Assembly (NCBI RefSeq): GCF_001658025.2
Contig: NZ_CP014007.2
Location: 682,001-746,000, forward strand
From: Kosakonia oryzae
GTDB taxonomy: Bacteria; Pseudomonadota; Gammaproteobacteria; Enterobacterales; Enterobacteriaceae
Length of the DNA: 64,000 bases
Direction: 5' to 3'
This document shows positions 15,449-23,598 of the stretch, piece after piece. The translations under genes and the position numbers were made by a program. Position 1 is the stretch's first letter. Every line of letters starts with the position of its first letter. The notes below the pieces were generated by a model, which was given only the letters and a program-made list of their open reading frames with translations, searched no databases and was not told the origin of the DNA.

Positions 15449-17272
15449 ATGCAGGCGGCGGAAGTGAAAACCTCAAATCCATTGTCATCGCGCGCGGAGG
15501 TAGCCAGCGCGTTGACGCAGATGCTGGACGCGCTGGATAAGCAGTTTCCACAGGGTGCAGCGCGATTTTCGCTGGGAGCAACCAGCGCGCATTACAGCGC
15601 AGATATTGCCGAAATGGAGGGGCTGTCCCGCGCGTTGTGGGGGCTGTTTCCGTTGATGGCGGGCGGCGATGTGGAAACATTCAGCGATAAATATCTGACG
15701 GCCATTAAGCGCGGCACCGATCCACAAAGTGCCGGTTACTGGGGGAAAACCGGGCCGTACGATCAGCGGCTGGTGGAGATGGCCGCTTACGGTCTGGGGC
15801 TGGCGTTACTCGGCGATAAGCTGGCGGTGAAATTCAGCGAGACTGAGGCCGATAATCTGCATCAGTGGCTTAATCAAATCACCGATGCTGAGATGCCCGA
15901 CAGCAACTGGAATTTCTTCGCCATCATGGTGCAACTGGGGTTTAAACGCGCCGGATTACCCTGGGAGCCAGCAGCTATCGCGCACCGTTTTCGCCTGATG
16001 GATGCCTATTACCTTGGCGACGGCTGGTATTCCGATGGTCCTGGCCGACCAAAGGATTACTACATTTCGATGGCGTTCCATTTCTATGGCCTGATCTACG
16101 CCACGCTGAATGGGGAAGAGGATGCCGAACGCGCGGCGATGATCCGCCAGCGAGCCAGCCTGTTTGCACAGGACTTTATCTATATGTCGGCGGCAGAAGG
16201 GGAGTCGGTGCCGTTTGGCCGCAGCCTGACCTACCGTTTTGCGATGGTGGCCTTCTGGAGCGCGGTGGCGTTCTCCGGGCTGGAAGTCTTTTCACCCGGC
16301 GTGGTGAAAGGGCTGATCCTGCGCCATTTACGCTGGTGGCTACGGCAGCCGATTTTCGATCGCGACGGCATCCTGACGCTCGGTTTTGCTTATCCGAACC
16401 TGGCGATGTGCGAAGACTACAACTCGCCGGGCTCGCCCTACTGGGCGCTGAAAGTCTTTTTGATCCTGGCACTGCCGGAATCCCATACCTTCTGGCGATC
16501 GGAAGAGCTGCCGCTGCCCGCGCTGGCTCCACAGCGCGTTATTCCGCCAGCGGGGCAGCTCCTCGTGCATACCGAACAATCACGGCATGTCTGGATGCTG
16601 ACGTCCGGTCAGTTGGAACTGAACAACTACGTCAATACCGAGGCGAAATACACCAAATTTGCCTACTCCAGCCGCTTCGGTTTCACCATTGAACGTGGGC
16701 GCTATGGCATCAAGCATGCGGCCTGTGATTCTATGCTGTTACTCAGTGAAGGTGATAACTACTTCCGCGGCCGCCGCGAATGTGACGAGGTTGTGGTCAG
16801 CCCACAGGCGATTTTCTCCCGCTGGTCACCGTGGCATAACGTGCAGATTTCGACGTGGCTTATTCCCTGTGGAGACTGGCATTTACGCGTGCATCGCATT
16901 GATTCACAACGCCATTTACAAAGCGTCGAGGGCGGTTTTGCGGTGCTGAAAGCCCCGCATCGTCATGAGCAAAACGGCAGCCTGGTTGTGGCGGAAAATG
17001 GCGTCAGCGGTATTTTCGAACTGCTGGCTGATAATCCTCGGGAAGCTGACAGCGTGGTAACGCCGCCGAACAGCAGCATTATGTTTGCTCCTTGCGCCTC
17101 CATTCCCGTGCTGCGCGGCACGATAACGCCGGGCCGGCAATGGCTGGCCTGCGCGGTGCAGGCGGCCGTGACAGAGCAGGCGTTTCATCCGCATTTACCG
17201 CAATTATCCATAGAAGAAGATGCGCTGGTGATCTATTCGCCCGCGCAGGAAAAAATCGTCATTACATTTTAA
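15449..17272 (+). CDS. DUF2264 family protein
   Basis: This 607-residue protein without a signal peptide shows typical DUF2264 features: GLSRALWGLFPLMAGG near the start, PDSNWNFFAIMV, then SYNxPGSPYW-like NSPGSPYWALKVF. The N-terminal half looks like an alpha/alpha barrel and the C-terminal third is beta-rich. No activity is established for the family that I can name with confidence. It often sits with GH88/GH105 hydrolases, so a lyase or hydrolase role on uronic acid oligosaccharides is plausible. ATG 15449 has GGGAGAG upstream. An in-frame ATG at 15416 lacks one. Confidence 0.85.
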   Translation: MQAAEVKTSNPLSSRAEVASALTQMLDALDKQFPQGAARFSLGATSAHYSADIAEMEGLSRALWGLFPLMAGGDVETFSDKYLTAIKRGTDPQSAGYWGKTGPYDQRLVEMAAYGLGLALLGDKLAVKFSETEADNLHQWLNQITDAEMPDSNWNFFAIMVQLGFKRAGLPWEPAAIAHRFRLMDAYYLGDGWYSDGPGRPKDYYISMAFHFYGLIYATLNGEEDAERAAMIRQRASLFAQDFIYMSAAEGESVPFGRSLTYRFAMVAFWSAVAFSGLEVFSPGVVKGLILRHLRWWLRQPIFDRDGILTLGFAYPNLAMCEDYNSPGSPYWALKVFLILALPESHTFWRSEELPLPALAPQRVIPPAGQLLVHTEQSRHVWMLTSGQLELNNYVNTEAKYTKFAYSSRFGFTIERGRYGIKHAACDSMLLLSEGDNYFRGRRECDEVVVSPQAIFSRWSPWHNVQISTWLIPCGDWHLRVHRIDSQRHLQSVEGGFAVLKAPHRHEQNGSLVVAENGVSGIFELLADNPREADSVVTPPNSSIMFAPCASIPVLRGTITPGRQWLACAVQAAVTEQAFHPHLPQLSIEEDALVIYSPAQEKIVITF

Positions 17273-17279
17273 TTAAACG

Positions 17280-17295
17280 CCCGGCTGCAGCCGGG
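17280..17295. other. Perfect GC-rich palindrome between DUF2264 and symporter genes
   Basis: CCCGGCTGCAGCCGGG is a 16-base perfect palindrome that can fold as a six-pair stem with a TGCA loop. The sequence after it is AT-rich (TAAATAT) but has no proper T-run. It may act as an attenuator or mRNA 3' end that sets the ratio between the cytosolic enzyme and the transporter. Confidence 0.45.
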
Positions 17296-17335
17296 TAAAT
17301 ATCTCTGAACCCTACATGCTTTCGTCGAGGATAGT

Positions 17336-18604
17336 ATGGAAAGAATAACCATTAATAATAAAGCAGAGTATTACAAAATCAGCAGCTTTATATTTCTCTA
17401 CTTTTTTACCTGGTCCGCCAGTATTGGTTTGTTGGCTATCTGGTTGGGGCAAAAAGCCAATCTTAGCGGAACGGTAATTGGTACTGTATTTGCTATAAAT
17501 GGGATATTTTCAGTGATCCTGAAACCAATATATGGTTATATCCTGGATAAAATCGGCATGAGCAAATATTTGCTCTATTTTGTTGTGCTGATGTCTGCGC
17601 TGATGGCACCATTTTTTATCTACGTGTATCAACCGCTGCTTATTTCCAATACCTTAGTGGGCATTATTGTTGGCGCGATTTATTTAAGTTTTGCCTGGTA
17701 TGCCGGGGTTGCTGCCTGCGAATCCTATACCGATCGCTACAGTCGCTTAAACGGCATGGAGTTCGGGCAAATCCGCATGTGGGGATCGCTCGGCTGGGCT
17801 GTTGCATCGTCGTTTTCCGGCCTGCTGTTTAACCTCTCGCCAGCTTATAACTTCATCATGGGTTCTGTTGCCTCGCTGATCATGCTGGTGGTTCTACTGA
17901 GCCTGAAAGTGAATGTCCACTCCGCTCACGCCAGCGATGTGCTGACGAAAGAGAAAATCGTGCCAGCGGATGTTTACGCGCTGCTGCGTAACCGAAAATT
18001 CTGGGCTTTCTGCCTGTATGTTGCAGGCGTGGCATGGATGATGTTTATCGCGGAACAGCAGTTCTCCCGTTACTTTGTCACCTTCTTTACCGATATCCAC
18101 CAGGGCAACGCGGTGTTTGGTTACCTGGGCACGGTGCAGTCCGGCATGGAATTTGTCATGTATATGGTGATCCCGCTGTTTGTTAATTTTATCGGTGCCA
18201 AGCGCGGGTTGCTGATTGTCGGGTTGGTGGTGGGGGCGCGGCTGATTATTTCCGGGCTGTGCGAATCGCATCTGCTGATTTCGGTATTAAAACCGCTGTA
18301 CGGTCTGGAAATCTGCCTGCTGTTGGTGTCGGTATTTAAATATATCGCCGAGCATTTCGATAAGCGGGTTAACGCCACCATGTATTTATTAGGTTATCAG
18401 GCCATGTTGTATGTCGGTAATGTGGTGGTCTCTTCTCCGGCCGGAATATTATATGACCGTATCGGTTTTGAAAATACCTACATCATTATGGGCTGTATTG
18501 CGCTGAGCTTTACTTTTATTTCGTTATTTACCTTGTCTGCCTGCCAGAGCAAATGGCGACAACATGGAGCATTAGATATTGCCCGCGATAATGCAGTGCG
18601 CTGA
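17336..18604 (+). CDS. MFS oligosaccharide:H+ symporter (LacY-like)
   Basis: This 422-residue inner-membrane protein has about twelve hydrophobic segments. The sequence around Glu129 and Arg147 (FGQIRMWGSLGWA) matches the LacY segment that carries the sugar- and proton-coupling residues Glu126 and Arg144. It therefore belongs to the oligosaccharide:H+ symporter group (LacY, CscB, RafB; RhiT is a rhamnogalacturonide carrier often found beside similar hydrolases). Context indicates an unsaturated uronide disaccharide as cargo. It lies between the DUF2264 gene and the GH88 gene in one operon. Confidence 0.87.
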   Translation: MERITINNKAEYYKISSFIFLYFFTWSASIGLLAIWLGQKANLSGTVIGTVFAINGIFSVILKPIYGYILDKIGMSKYLLYFVVLMSALMAPFFIYVYQPLLISNTLVGIIVGAIYLSFAWYAGVAACESYTDRYSRLNGMEFGQIRMWGSLGWAVASSFSGLLFNLSPAYNFIMGSVASLIMLVVLLSLKVNVHSAHASDVLTKEKIVPADVYALLRNRKFWAFCLYVAGVAWMMFIAEQQFSRYFVTFFTDIHQGNAVFGYLGTVQSGMEFVMYMVIPLFVNFIGAKRGLLIVGLVVGARLIISGLCESHLLISVLKPLYGLEICLLLVSVFKYIAEHFDKRVNATMYLLGYQAMLYVGNVVVSSPAGILYDRIGFENTYIIMGCIALSFTFISLFTLSACQSKWRQHGALDIARDNAVR

Positions 18605-18636
18605 TCTTATTTTCTGTAACAACAAGGAACCGAAAT

Positions 18637-19827
18637 ATGTTAAGTAAAATCGTTGAGGAAACGTTACGCGATTATCCGGGCGCGCCAATGGATGTGCAGG
18701 CGTTTAAAGATGAACTGGATTCCGCACGTGCGCATACCCTTGAACTGATTCGCCGTCATTTAACGGATTTCGGTGATAAATTCCCCGCCGAAACCTGCGT
18801 CCACGGCTATTATCCGCTGACTAAAAATGTTGAGTGGACCACCAGCTTCTGGACCGGGCAATTGTGGCTGGCATGGGAGATGAGCGGCGATGACAGTTTC
18901 CGTGCGATGGCGGAGCGCCACGTGCGCTCGTTTGGTCTGCGCATTGCCGGACGTCACGATACCAACACACACGATCTGGGCTTCTTATATACGCTCTCCT
19001 GCGTGGCGGCCTGGCGTCTGACCGGTAATCATGAGGCGCGCGGGTTTGCCCTGCTGGCTGCCGAAGCACTGCTGGAACGTTTTCACGAGAAAGCGCAGAT
19101 CATCCAGGCGTGGGGCGATTTGCAGGATCCTGAGCAGGCCGGGCGCATGATCATCGACTGCAACATGAACCTGCCGCTGCTTTACTGGGCCAGTGAGCAG
19201 ACCGGGGATCGGCGCTTTGCCCAGGCGGCGCAGGCACATGTACAGCAAGCGGCGAAATACCTGATCCGTGAAGATGCTTCCACTTTTCACACGTATTATA
19301 TGGACGTGCAAACGGGCGCTCCGCGCTATGGCAACACGCAGCAGGGGTATGCCGATGACTCCTGCTGGTCGCGCGGCCAGGCGTGGGGGATTTATGGTTT
19401 CCTGCTGAGCTTTATCTACACCGGTGATAAAGAGATGGTGGCGCTGTCGAAACGGCTGGCGAATTACTTCCTCAACCGTTTACCGGAAGATGCGGTGTGC
19501 CACTGGGATCTGGCGCTGGTGGGCAGCGATGCGCTGCGCGACTCCTCTTCGGCGGCGATTGCGGTGTGCGGCTTGCTGGAACTGATTAAACATCTGCCAG
19601 TGACCGATCCCGATCACGCGCGTTATCAACAGTGGGCGATGCGCATTATGTCGTCGCTGGGTAAGCACTACCTGGCCGGGAAAAATGAAGCCACGACCGG
19701 GCTACTGAAACATTCGGTCTACCATCTGTCGGGCAATAAAGGGGTGGATGAGTGCTGTAGCTGGGGGGATTATTTCTATGTGGAGGCGCTGGCGCGCTTT
19801 TCGCAGAGCTGGAAATTGTACTGGTAG
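18637..19827 (+). CDS. GH88 unsaturated glucuronyl hydrolase
   Basis: This 396-residue cytosolic enzyme has the GH88 pattern throughout: WTTSFWTGQLWLAWE, HDLGFLYTLS, IIDCNMNLPLLYWASE, GYADDSCWSRGQAW, RDSSSAAIA. Asp113 and Asp174 match the two catalytic aspartates of the family. Such enzymes hydrate the vinyl ether of a 4,5-unsaturated uronic acid released by a lyase, freeing the second sugar. Whether the source is a glycosaminoglycan, gellan-like or plant uronide cannot be told. The lyase that would make its substrate is not in the cluster. It is the last gene before a terminator hairpin. Confidence 0.92.
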   Translation: MLSKIVEETLRDYPGAPMDVQAFKDELDSARAHTLELIRRHLTDFGDKFPAETCVHGYYPLTKNVEWTTSFWTGQLWLAWEMSGDDSFRAMAERHVRSFGLRIAGRHDTNTHDLGFLYTLSCVAAWRLTGNHEARGFALLAAEALLERFHEKAQIIQAWGDLQDPEQAGRMIIDCNMNLPLLYWASEQTGDRRFAQAAQAHVQQAAKYLIREDASTFHTYYMDVQTGAPRYGNTQQGYADDSCWSRGQAWGIYGFLLSFIYTGDKEMVALSKRLANYFLNRLPEDAVCHWDLALVGSDALRDSSSAAIAVCGLLELIKHLPVTDPDHARYQQWAMRIMSSLGKHYLAGKNEATTGLLKHSVYHLSGNKGVDECCSWGDYFYVEALARFSQSWKLYW

Positions 19828-19837
19828 AAATAAAAAC

Positions 19838-19867
19838 GCCGGATAGCGGCTGCGCTTATCCGGCTTT
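19838..19867 (+). terminator. Hairpin after the GH88 gene
   Basis: GCCGGATA (19838-19845) pairs with TATCCGGC (19857-19864) around an 11-base loop, followed by a short TTTCGT tail. It lies between the GH88 gene and the convergent ygiN. It is a weak intrinsic terminator or repeat-type element. Confidence 0.6.
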
Positions 19868-19904
19868 CGTCACTTCCCCTCACCGCGCGGTAAGGGGCGC
19901 GTGC

Positions 19905-20219
19905 TCAAAGACCCGCTTGCAGGATGCGGATATGCGTTTCCAGCACGTCGCCTTTGACCGCTTCGCTCCACGCTTTCATGTGCGGCGTTTGCAGATGCGC
20001 TTCAAGATGCGCCACGCTTTCCCACCGCTCCACCATCATAATGGAATCCGGCGCAGTAGCCTGGAAACTAACGCCCGCAGCGTGATCGACCAGCGGCTCA
20101 TAGCCGTGACACCCCTCTTCCTGCAACACCACAGGAACGATTTTCGCGAACTGATCGAGCACCGCCTGGCGATGATGCTGCCCGGGACGGGTACGGATTT
20201 CGGCAATAACTGTCAACAT
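19905..20219 (-). CDS. ygiN: Quinol monooxygenase YgiN
   Basis: This 104-residue protein of the ABM (antibiotic biosynthesis monooxygenase) fold starts MLTVIAEIRTRPGQHHRQAVL, with later MMVERWESVAHLEAHLQTPHM. In E. coli it oxidises quinols such as menadiol without a cofactor and forms a quinone redox cycle with MdaB. It follows mdaB with a 34-base gap, so the two are probably cotranscribed. In E. coli the next gene is parE, but here the uronide cluster takes that place. Confidence 0.92.
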   Translation of the reverse strand: MLTVIAEIRTRPGQHHRQAVLDQFAKIVPVVLQEEGCHGYEPLVDHAAGVSFQATAPDSIMMVERWESVAHLEAHLQTPHMKAWSEAVKGDVLETHIRILQAGL

Positions 20220-20253
20220 AATTGGCTAACTCCTTCTAAGTCCAGCTACACAG

Positions 20254-20835
20254 TTAAGCAAAAATCTCCGCCAGATGCTTGCGATATTCTGCGATATAGC
20301 GCGGCACGTCCGGCATTTTAATCACGTCATTGGTGATAAAGGTCGGCAGCGCTTCCATACCGAGGAACTGATTCGCTTTGTGGAACGGCAGGTAAACACC
20401 ATCAACGCCGACACCGTGGAAGAACTGATCTTTCTCGGTGAACGCTTCCATCGGCGCATTCCAGGTCAGCGACAGCATATAGGTTTTGCCCTGAATCAGC
20501 CCGCCGGAACCGTATTTTTTGGAGGCATCGGAACGGGTGCGACCATCGCTGGCATACAGTGAACCGTGACCTTCAGTGAACACGTCGTCCATATATTTCT
20601 TCACCGTCCACGGCGCGCCCATCCACCAGCCCGGCATCTGCCAGATAACAGTGTCGGCCCACAGGAAGTTCTGCACTTCCGCCTGGACGTCGTAATCGCC
20701 GTCGGTACGCACGGTTTTAACATCATGTCCGAGGTCGCGCAGATAGCTTTCCGCGACTTCGGTCAGGGTGTCGTTCAGTTGACCATTAGAGTGCGCGAAT
20801 TTTTTCGCACCGTTGATAATCAGAATATTGCTCAT
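20254..20835 (-). CDS. mdaB: NAD(P)H:quinone oxidoreductase MdaB
   Basis: This 193-residue flavodoxin-like FAD enzyme starts MSNILIINGAKKFAHSNGQLN. The segments WQMPGWWMGAPWTVKKY and LSLTWNAPMEAF line the flavin and quinone site. It performs two-electron reduction of quinones, avoiding semiquinone radicals, and protects against oxidative stress. The 106-base gap to qseC contains its own promoter region, so it need not depend on qseBC. Confidence 0.93.
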   Translation of the reverse strand: MSNILIINGAKKFAHSNGQLNDTLTEVAESYLRDLGHDVKTVRTDGDYDVQAEVQNFLWADTVIWQMPGWWMGAPWTVKKYMDDVFTEGHGSLYASDGRTRSDASKKYGSGGLIQGKTYMLSLTWNAPMEAFTEKDQFFHGVGVDGVYLPFHKANQFLGMEALPTFITNDVIKMPDVPRYIAEYRKHLAEIFA

Positions 20836-20941
20836 GGGATGTCCTCAATCAAAATCGAATGACGGCAATGTTACCCTGAACATCGGTACGGAAAAATTGG
20901 AAAAAAGTGCAAAGACTTTTACGCTGGATGCAATAATCGCG

Positions 20942-22288
20942 CTACCACGTTATCTGTGCGATAAAGCCTCCTTCAGGATGATTGCTGAAGGAAACCGACA
21001 TGTGGTGCAGCCTGGCGATGCGTTTAACAATCGACAAACCTAGACCGCTGCCGGTGGCGCTTTGCCCTGGCGGGCGGTAGAAACGCTCACCGGCGTGCTT
21101 TTGCATCTCATCGCTCATGCCGGGGCCATTGTCCCGCACGGTCAGCGAGTGGCTATCGAGCGTGACATCCACCGTGCTTCCCGGCGGGCTGTAGCGGATC
21201 GCATTATCCAGCAGATTGCGGATCAGCAGGCTGAGTAACAGCGGCTGGCCTTCGCGGTTGACGGAAGGCGTATTCAGATGTAACCGCACTTCAATACCCG
21301 CCTGCTGCGCCGGATGGTAGATATCCATGATGGCTGATTGCAGCACATTCTCCAGCGCAACGGTTTCGATATCCGCCAGGTTATCCAGCGAATCCAGCCT
21401 TGATAAGGTGAGCAACTGATCGACCAGCCGTGTGGCGCGATCAATACCGCGATGCAGCTGGGAGAGCGCCTTTTGCAGCGCTTCGGAGTCGTCATGGGAA
21501 AGCTGCGCCACGTCGGTTTGTACTTTCAGCGCCGCCAGCGGGCTACGCAGCTCATGCGCGGCATCAGAGGTAAAGCGCCGCTCGCGCAGCATCATGGTGT
21601 GCGTGCGGGCAAACAGCTGATTCAGTGCATCGACCAGCGGTCGTACTTCGCTGGGCACGCCTTGCGAATTGAGTGGTTGAGCGAGATCCGGCGCGCGATG
21701 CCGTAGCGCCAGCGCCAGTTTTTTCAGCGGTCGCAATTCAATACTCAGCAGCACGATCAGTAAGATCAGCATTAATGGCAGAGCCACCAGCCAGGGCGTG
21801 AGCTGGGAGGTGATGATCTCCAGCGCCATCTCCTGGCGATATTCCCACTCCTGGCCGACCACGATGCGGAAGGTATTGTCCGGTGCGGTCAGCCAGAGAA
21901 AACGCCAGCGTTCATCATCGTCGCGCAAATGACCATTATCAAAACCTTCGCGCCGGTAGCTGTAAGGGATATCTTTGCCGTTTTCGCCGTCGTGCAGCAG
22001 CATTTTGCCGTCGGTTGAATAGATGGCGAATGCCAGCGCGTCATCGTCCAGATGACCGTGTTTGATCTTCTTGCTGGCGATCTGCGGCGCGGGATTTTTA
22101 AGCTGTTCAAATTCCATCACGCTTAAGCGTTTGGCAAACAACATTTGCTGAGTATCGAACAACTTATCAAGCTTTGAACGCGTCTGATCCCAGGCCACCA
22201 GGCTGGCGCACAGCCAGGCCGCCATAGCCAGCAGAAAGAAGAGTAGGGTCAGGCGCAGGCGCAGACTCAGTGGACGGGCAATTTTCAT
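20942..22288 (-). CDS. qseC: Sensor histidine kinase QseC
   Basis: This 448-residue membrane kinase has a hydrophobic segment at about 12-33, a periplasmic sensor region (about 35-160) and a second segment at about 165-184. The dimerisation helix with phosphorylated His245 ([16 protein letters not shown]) follows, then the ATPase domain ([28 protein letters not shown]). QseC responds to autoinducer-3 and catecholamines in E. coli and phosphorylates QseB. It overlaps qseB by four bases. Confidence 0.93.
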   Translation of the reverse strand: MKIARPLSLRLRLTLLFFLLAMAAWLCASLVAWDQTRSKLDKLFDTQQMLFAKRLSVMEFEQLKNPAPQIASKKIKHGHLDDDALAFAIYSTDGKMLLHDGENGKDIPYSYRREGFDNGHLRDDDERWRFLWLTAPDNTFRIVVGQEWEYRQEMALEIITSQLTPWLVALPLMLILLIVLLSIELRPLKKLALALRHRAPDLAQPLNSQGVPSEVRPLVDALNQLFARTHTMMLRERRFTSDAAHELRSPLAALKVQTDVAQLSHDDSEALQKALSQLHRGIDRATRLVDQLLTLSRLDSLDNLADIETVALENVLQSAIMDIYHPAQQAGIEVRLHLNTPSVNREGQPLLLSLLIRNLLDNAIRYSPPGSTVDVTLDSHSLTVRDNGPGMSDEMQKHAGERFYRPPGQSATGSGLGLSIVKRIARLHHMSVSFSNHPEGGFIAQITW

Positions 22289-22944
22289 GCGTCTCCCAGC
22301 GTATAACCGATGCCATGAACGGTGCGGATAAAGGTGCTGCCGAGCTTGCGCCGCAAGTGGTGGACATGCACTTCGACCGCGTTGCTGGAGACTTCATCGT
22401 CCCAGTTATAGAGTTTCTCTTCGATTAATTTACGCGGTAACACGCGTCCGGCGTTGCGCAGCAGCAGCTCCAGCAGGGCAAACTCTTTCGGCTTTAATAC
22501 CAGCGTTTCGCCCTCTAGCGTGGCGATCAGGCTGGCCGGATCAAGGGTTACCGGGCCGTGTCGCAGCACGCTTTGCGTCTGCCCGTGGGTGCGGCGAATA
22601 AGCACTTCCAGCCGGGCGGCAACCTCGACCAGCGCAAAAGGTTTGCACAGATAATCGTCAGCGCCCAGGCGCAAACCTTCGACACGCTGCTCAATGGCAT
22701 CGCGGGCGGTGAGAATCAATACCGGTTCGCTGCGTTTTTGGCTGCGCCAGTGGCGAAGAATATCCAGCCCGTCAATGCCTGGCAGCGTCAAATCCAGAAT
22801 CACCGCATCGTAAGGCGCGGCAAACAGCGCGGCCTGACCCTGCTTGCCTTCGGTGAACCAGTCAACGCTAAATCCTTTTTTGCTCAGCCCGGCTTTGATG
22901 CCATCGCCGATGAGCGTGTCATCTTCAATCAATAAAATGCGCAC
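22285..22944 (-). CDS. qseB: Response regulator QseB (OmpR family)
   Basis: This 219-residue regulator has a receiver domain with the acidic pair EDD (7-9), phosphorylated Asp51 and a conserved lysine near 101. The C-terminal winged helix includes [31 protein letters not shown]-type elements. It is divergent from ygiW. An 11-base tandem repeat in the shared promoter looks like its binding site. Together with QseC it controls motility and envelope genes in relatives. Confidence 0.93.
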   Translation of the reverse strand: MRILLIEDDTLIGDGIKAGLSKKGFSVDWFTEGKQGQAALFAAPYDAVILDLTLPGIDGLDILRHWRSQKRSEPVLILTARDAIEQRVEGLRLGADDYLCKPFALVEVAARLEVLIRRTHGQTQSVLRHGPVTLDPASLIATLEGETLVLKPKEFALLELLLRNAGRVLPRKLIEEKLYNWDDEVSSNAVEVHVHHLRRKLGSTFIRTVHGIGYTLGDA

Positions 22945-23027
22945 ATCGCCTCCTTTCTCACTCGACTTTCATGCAGTTAAACCGTTTGCGACAAGTAATG
23001 TACAGCGGAAATTTTTCTTTTCGCCCC

Positions 23028-23049
23028 TTAAGAAGTTGTTAAGAACTTG
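23028..23049. promoter_or_regulatory. Tandem 11-base repeat, candidate QseB/PmrA box
   Basis: TTAAGAAGTTG (23028-23038) is followed without gap by TTAAGAACTTG (23039-23049), ten of eleven bases identical. Direct repeats with 11-base period and a TTAA core are the usual form of PmrA and QseB sites. It lies about 45 bases upstream of ygiW and 85 upstream of qseB. Confidence 0.65.
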
Positions 23050-23091
23050 CAGGTTAAATGAGCGGAAACCACAGAAAAAGGGAGAGAAAAG

Positions 23092-23481
23092 ATGAAGAAG
23101 ATTTCTGCAATTATCGCCGCTATTGCACTGTGTTCCGCCCCCGCTTTCGCGGCGAATCAAGGGGGCTTTACCGGGCCGGGTTCCACGCAGCAGAGCGGTG
23201 GATTTACCGGGCCGGACAGCAGCAAAGCCACCGTCGAAAGCGCTAAATCGCTGCGCGACGATGCGTGGGTTACGCTGCGTGGCAACATTGTTGAGCGCCT
23301 TTCTGATGATACCTATTTATTTAAGGATGCAACCGGCACCATCAATATCGATATCAACCGTAAGCGCTGGAATGGCGTGACGGTCGGGCCACAGGATGTG
23401 GTCGAAATTCAGGGCGAAGTCGATAAAGACTGGAATTCAGTGGAAATCGACGTCAAAGAGATTCGTAAAGTCACTCAGTAA
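23092..23481 (+). CDS. ygiW: Periplasmic OB-fold protein YgiW (VisP-like)
   Basis: This 129-residue protein has a Sec signal peptide (1-21, cleaved after AFA). A small tandem repeat of GGFTGPxS follows, and then the BOF (bacterial OB-fold) domain with GNIVERLSDDTYLFKDATG. Homologues bind cationic peptides, peptidoglycan or lysozyme inhibitors and respond to stress. The molecular role is only partly known. Its promoter holds the candidate QseB box, in line with QseBC control in relatives. Confidence 0.9.
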   Translation: MKKISAIIAAIALCSAPAFAANQGGFTGPGSTQQSGGFTGPDSSKATVESAKSLRDDAWVTLRGNIVERLSDDTYLFKDATGTINIDINRKRWNGVTVGPQDVVEIQGEVDKDWNSVEIDVKEIRKVTQ

Positions 23482-23598
23482 GCGCCTGTTGTGCGCGAAA
23501 AATCGCTCATCGCTATGACTCTTCGCCGCAGATAAGGTAGTATCTGCGGCAATATTGCCGCCGCACAGGTGGCCGCATACGTTGAGGAATCTCGATTA

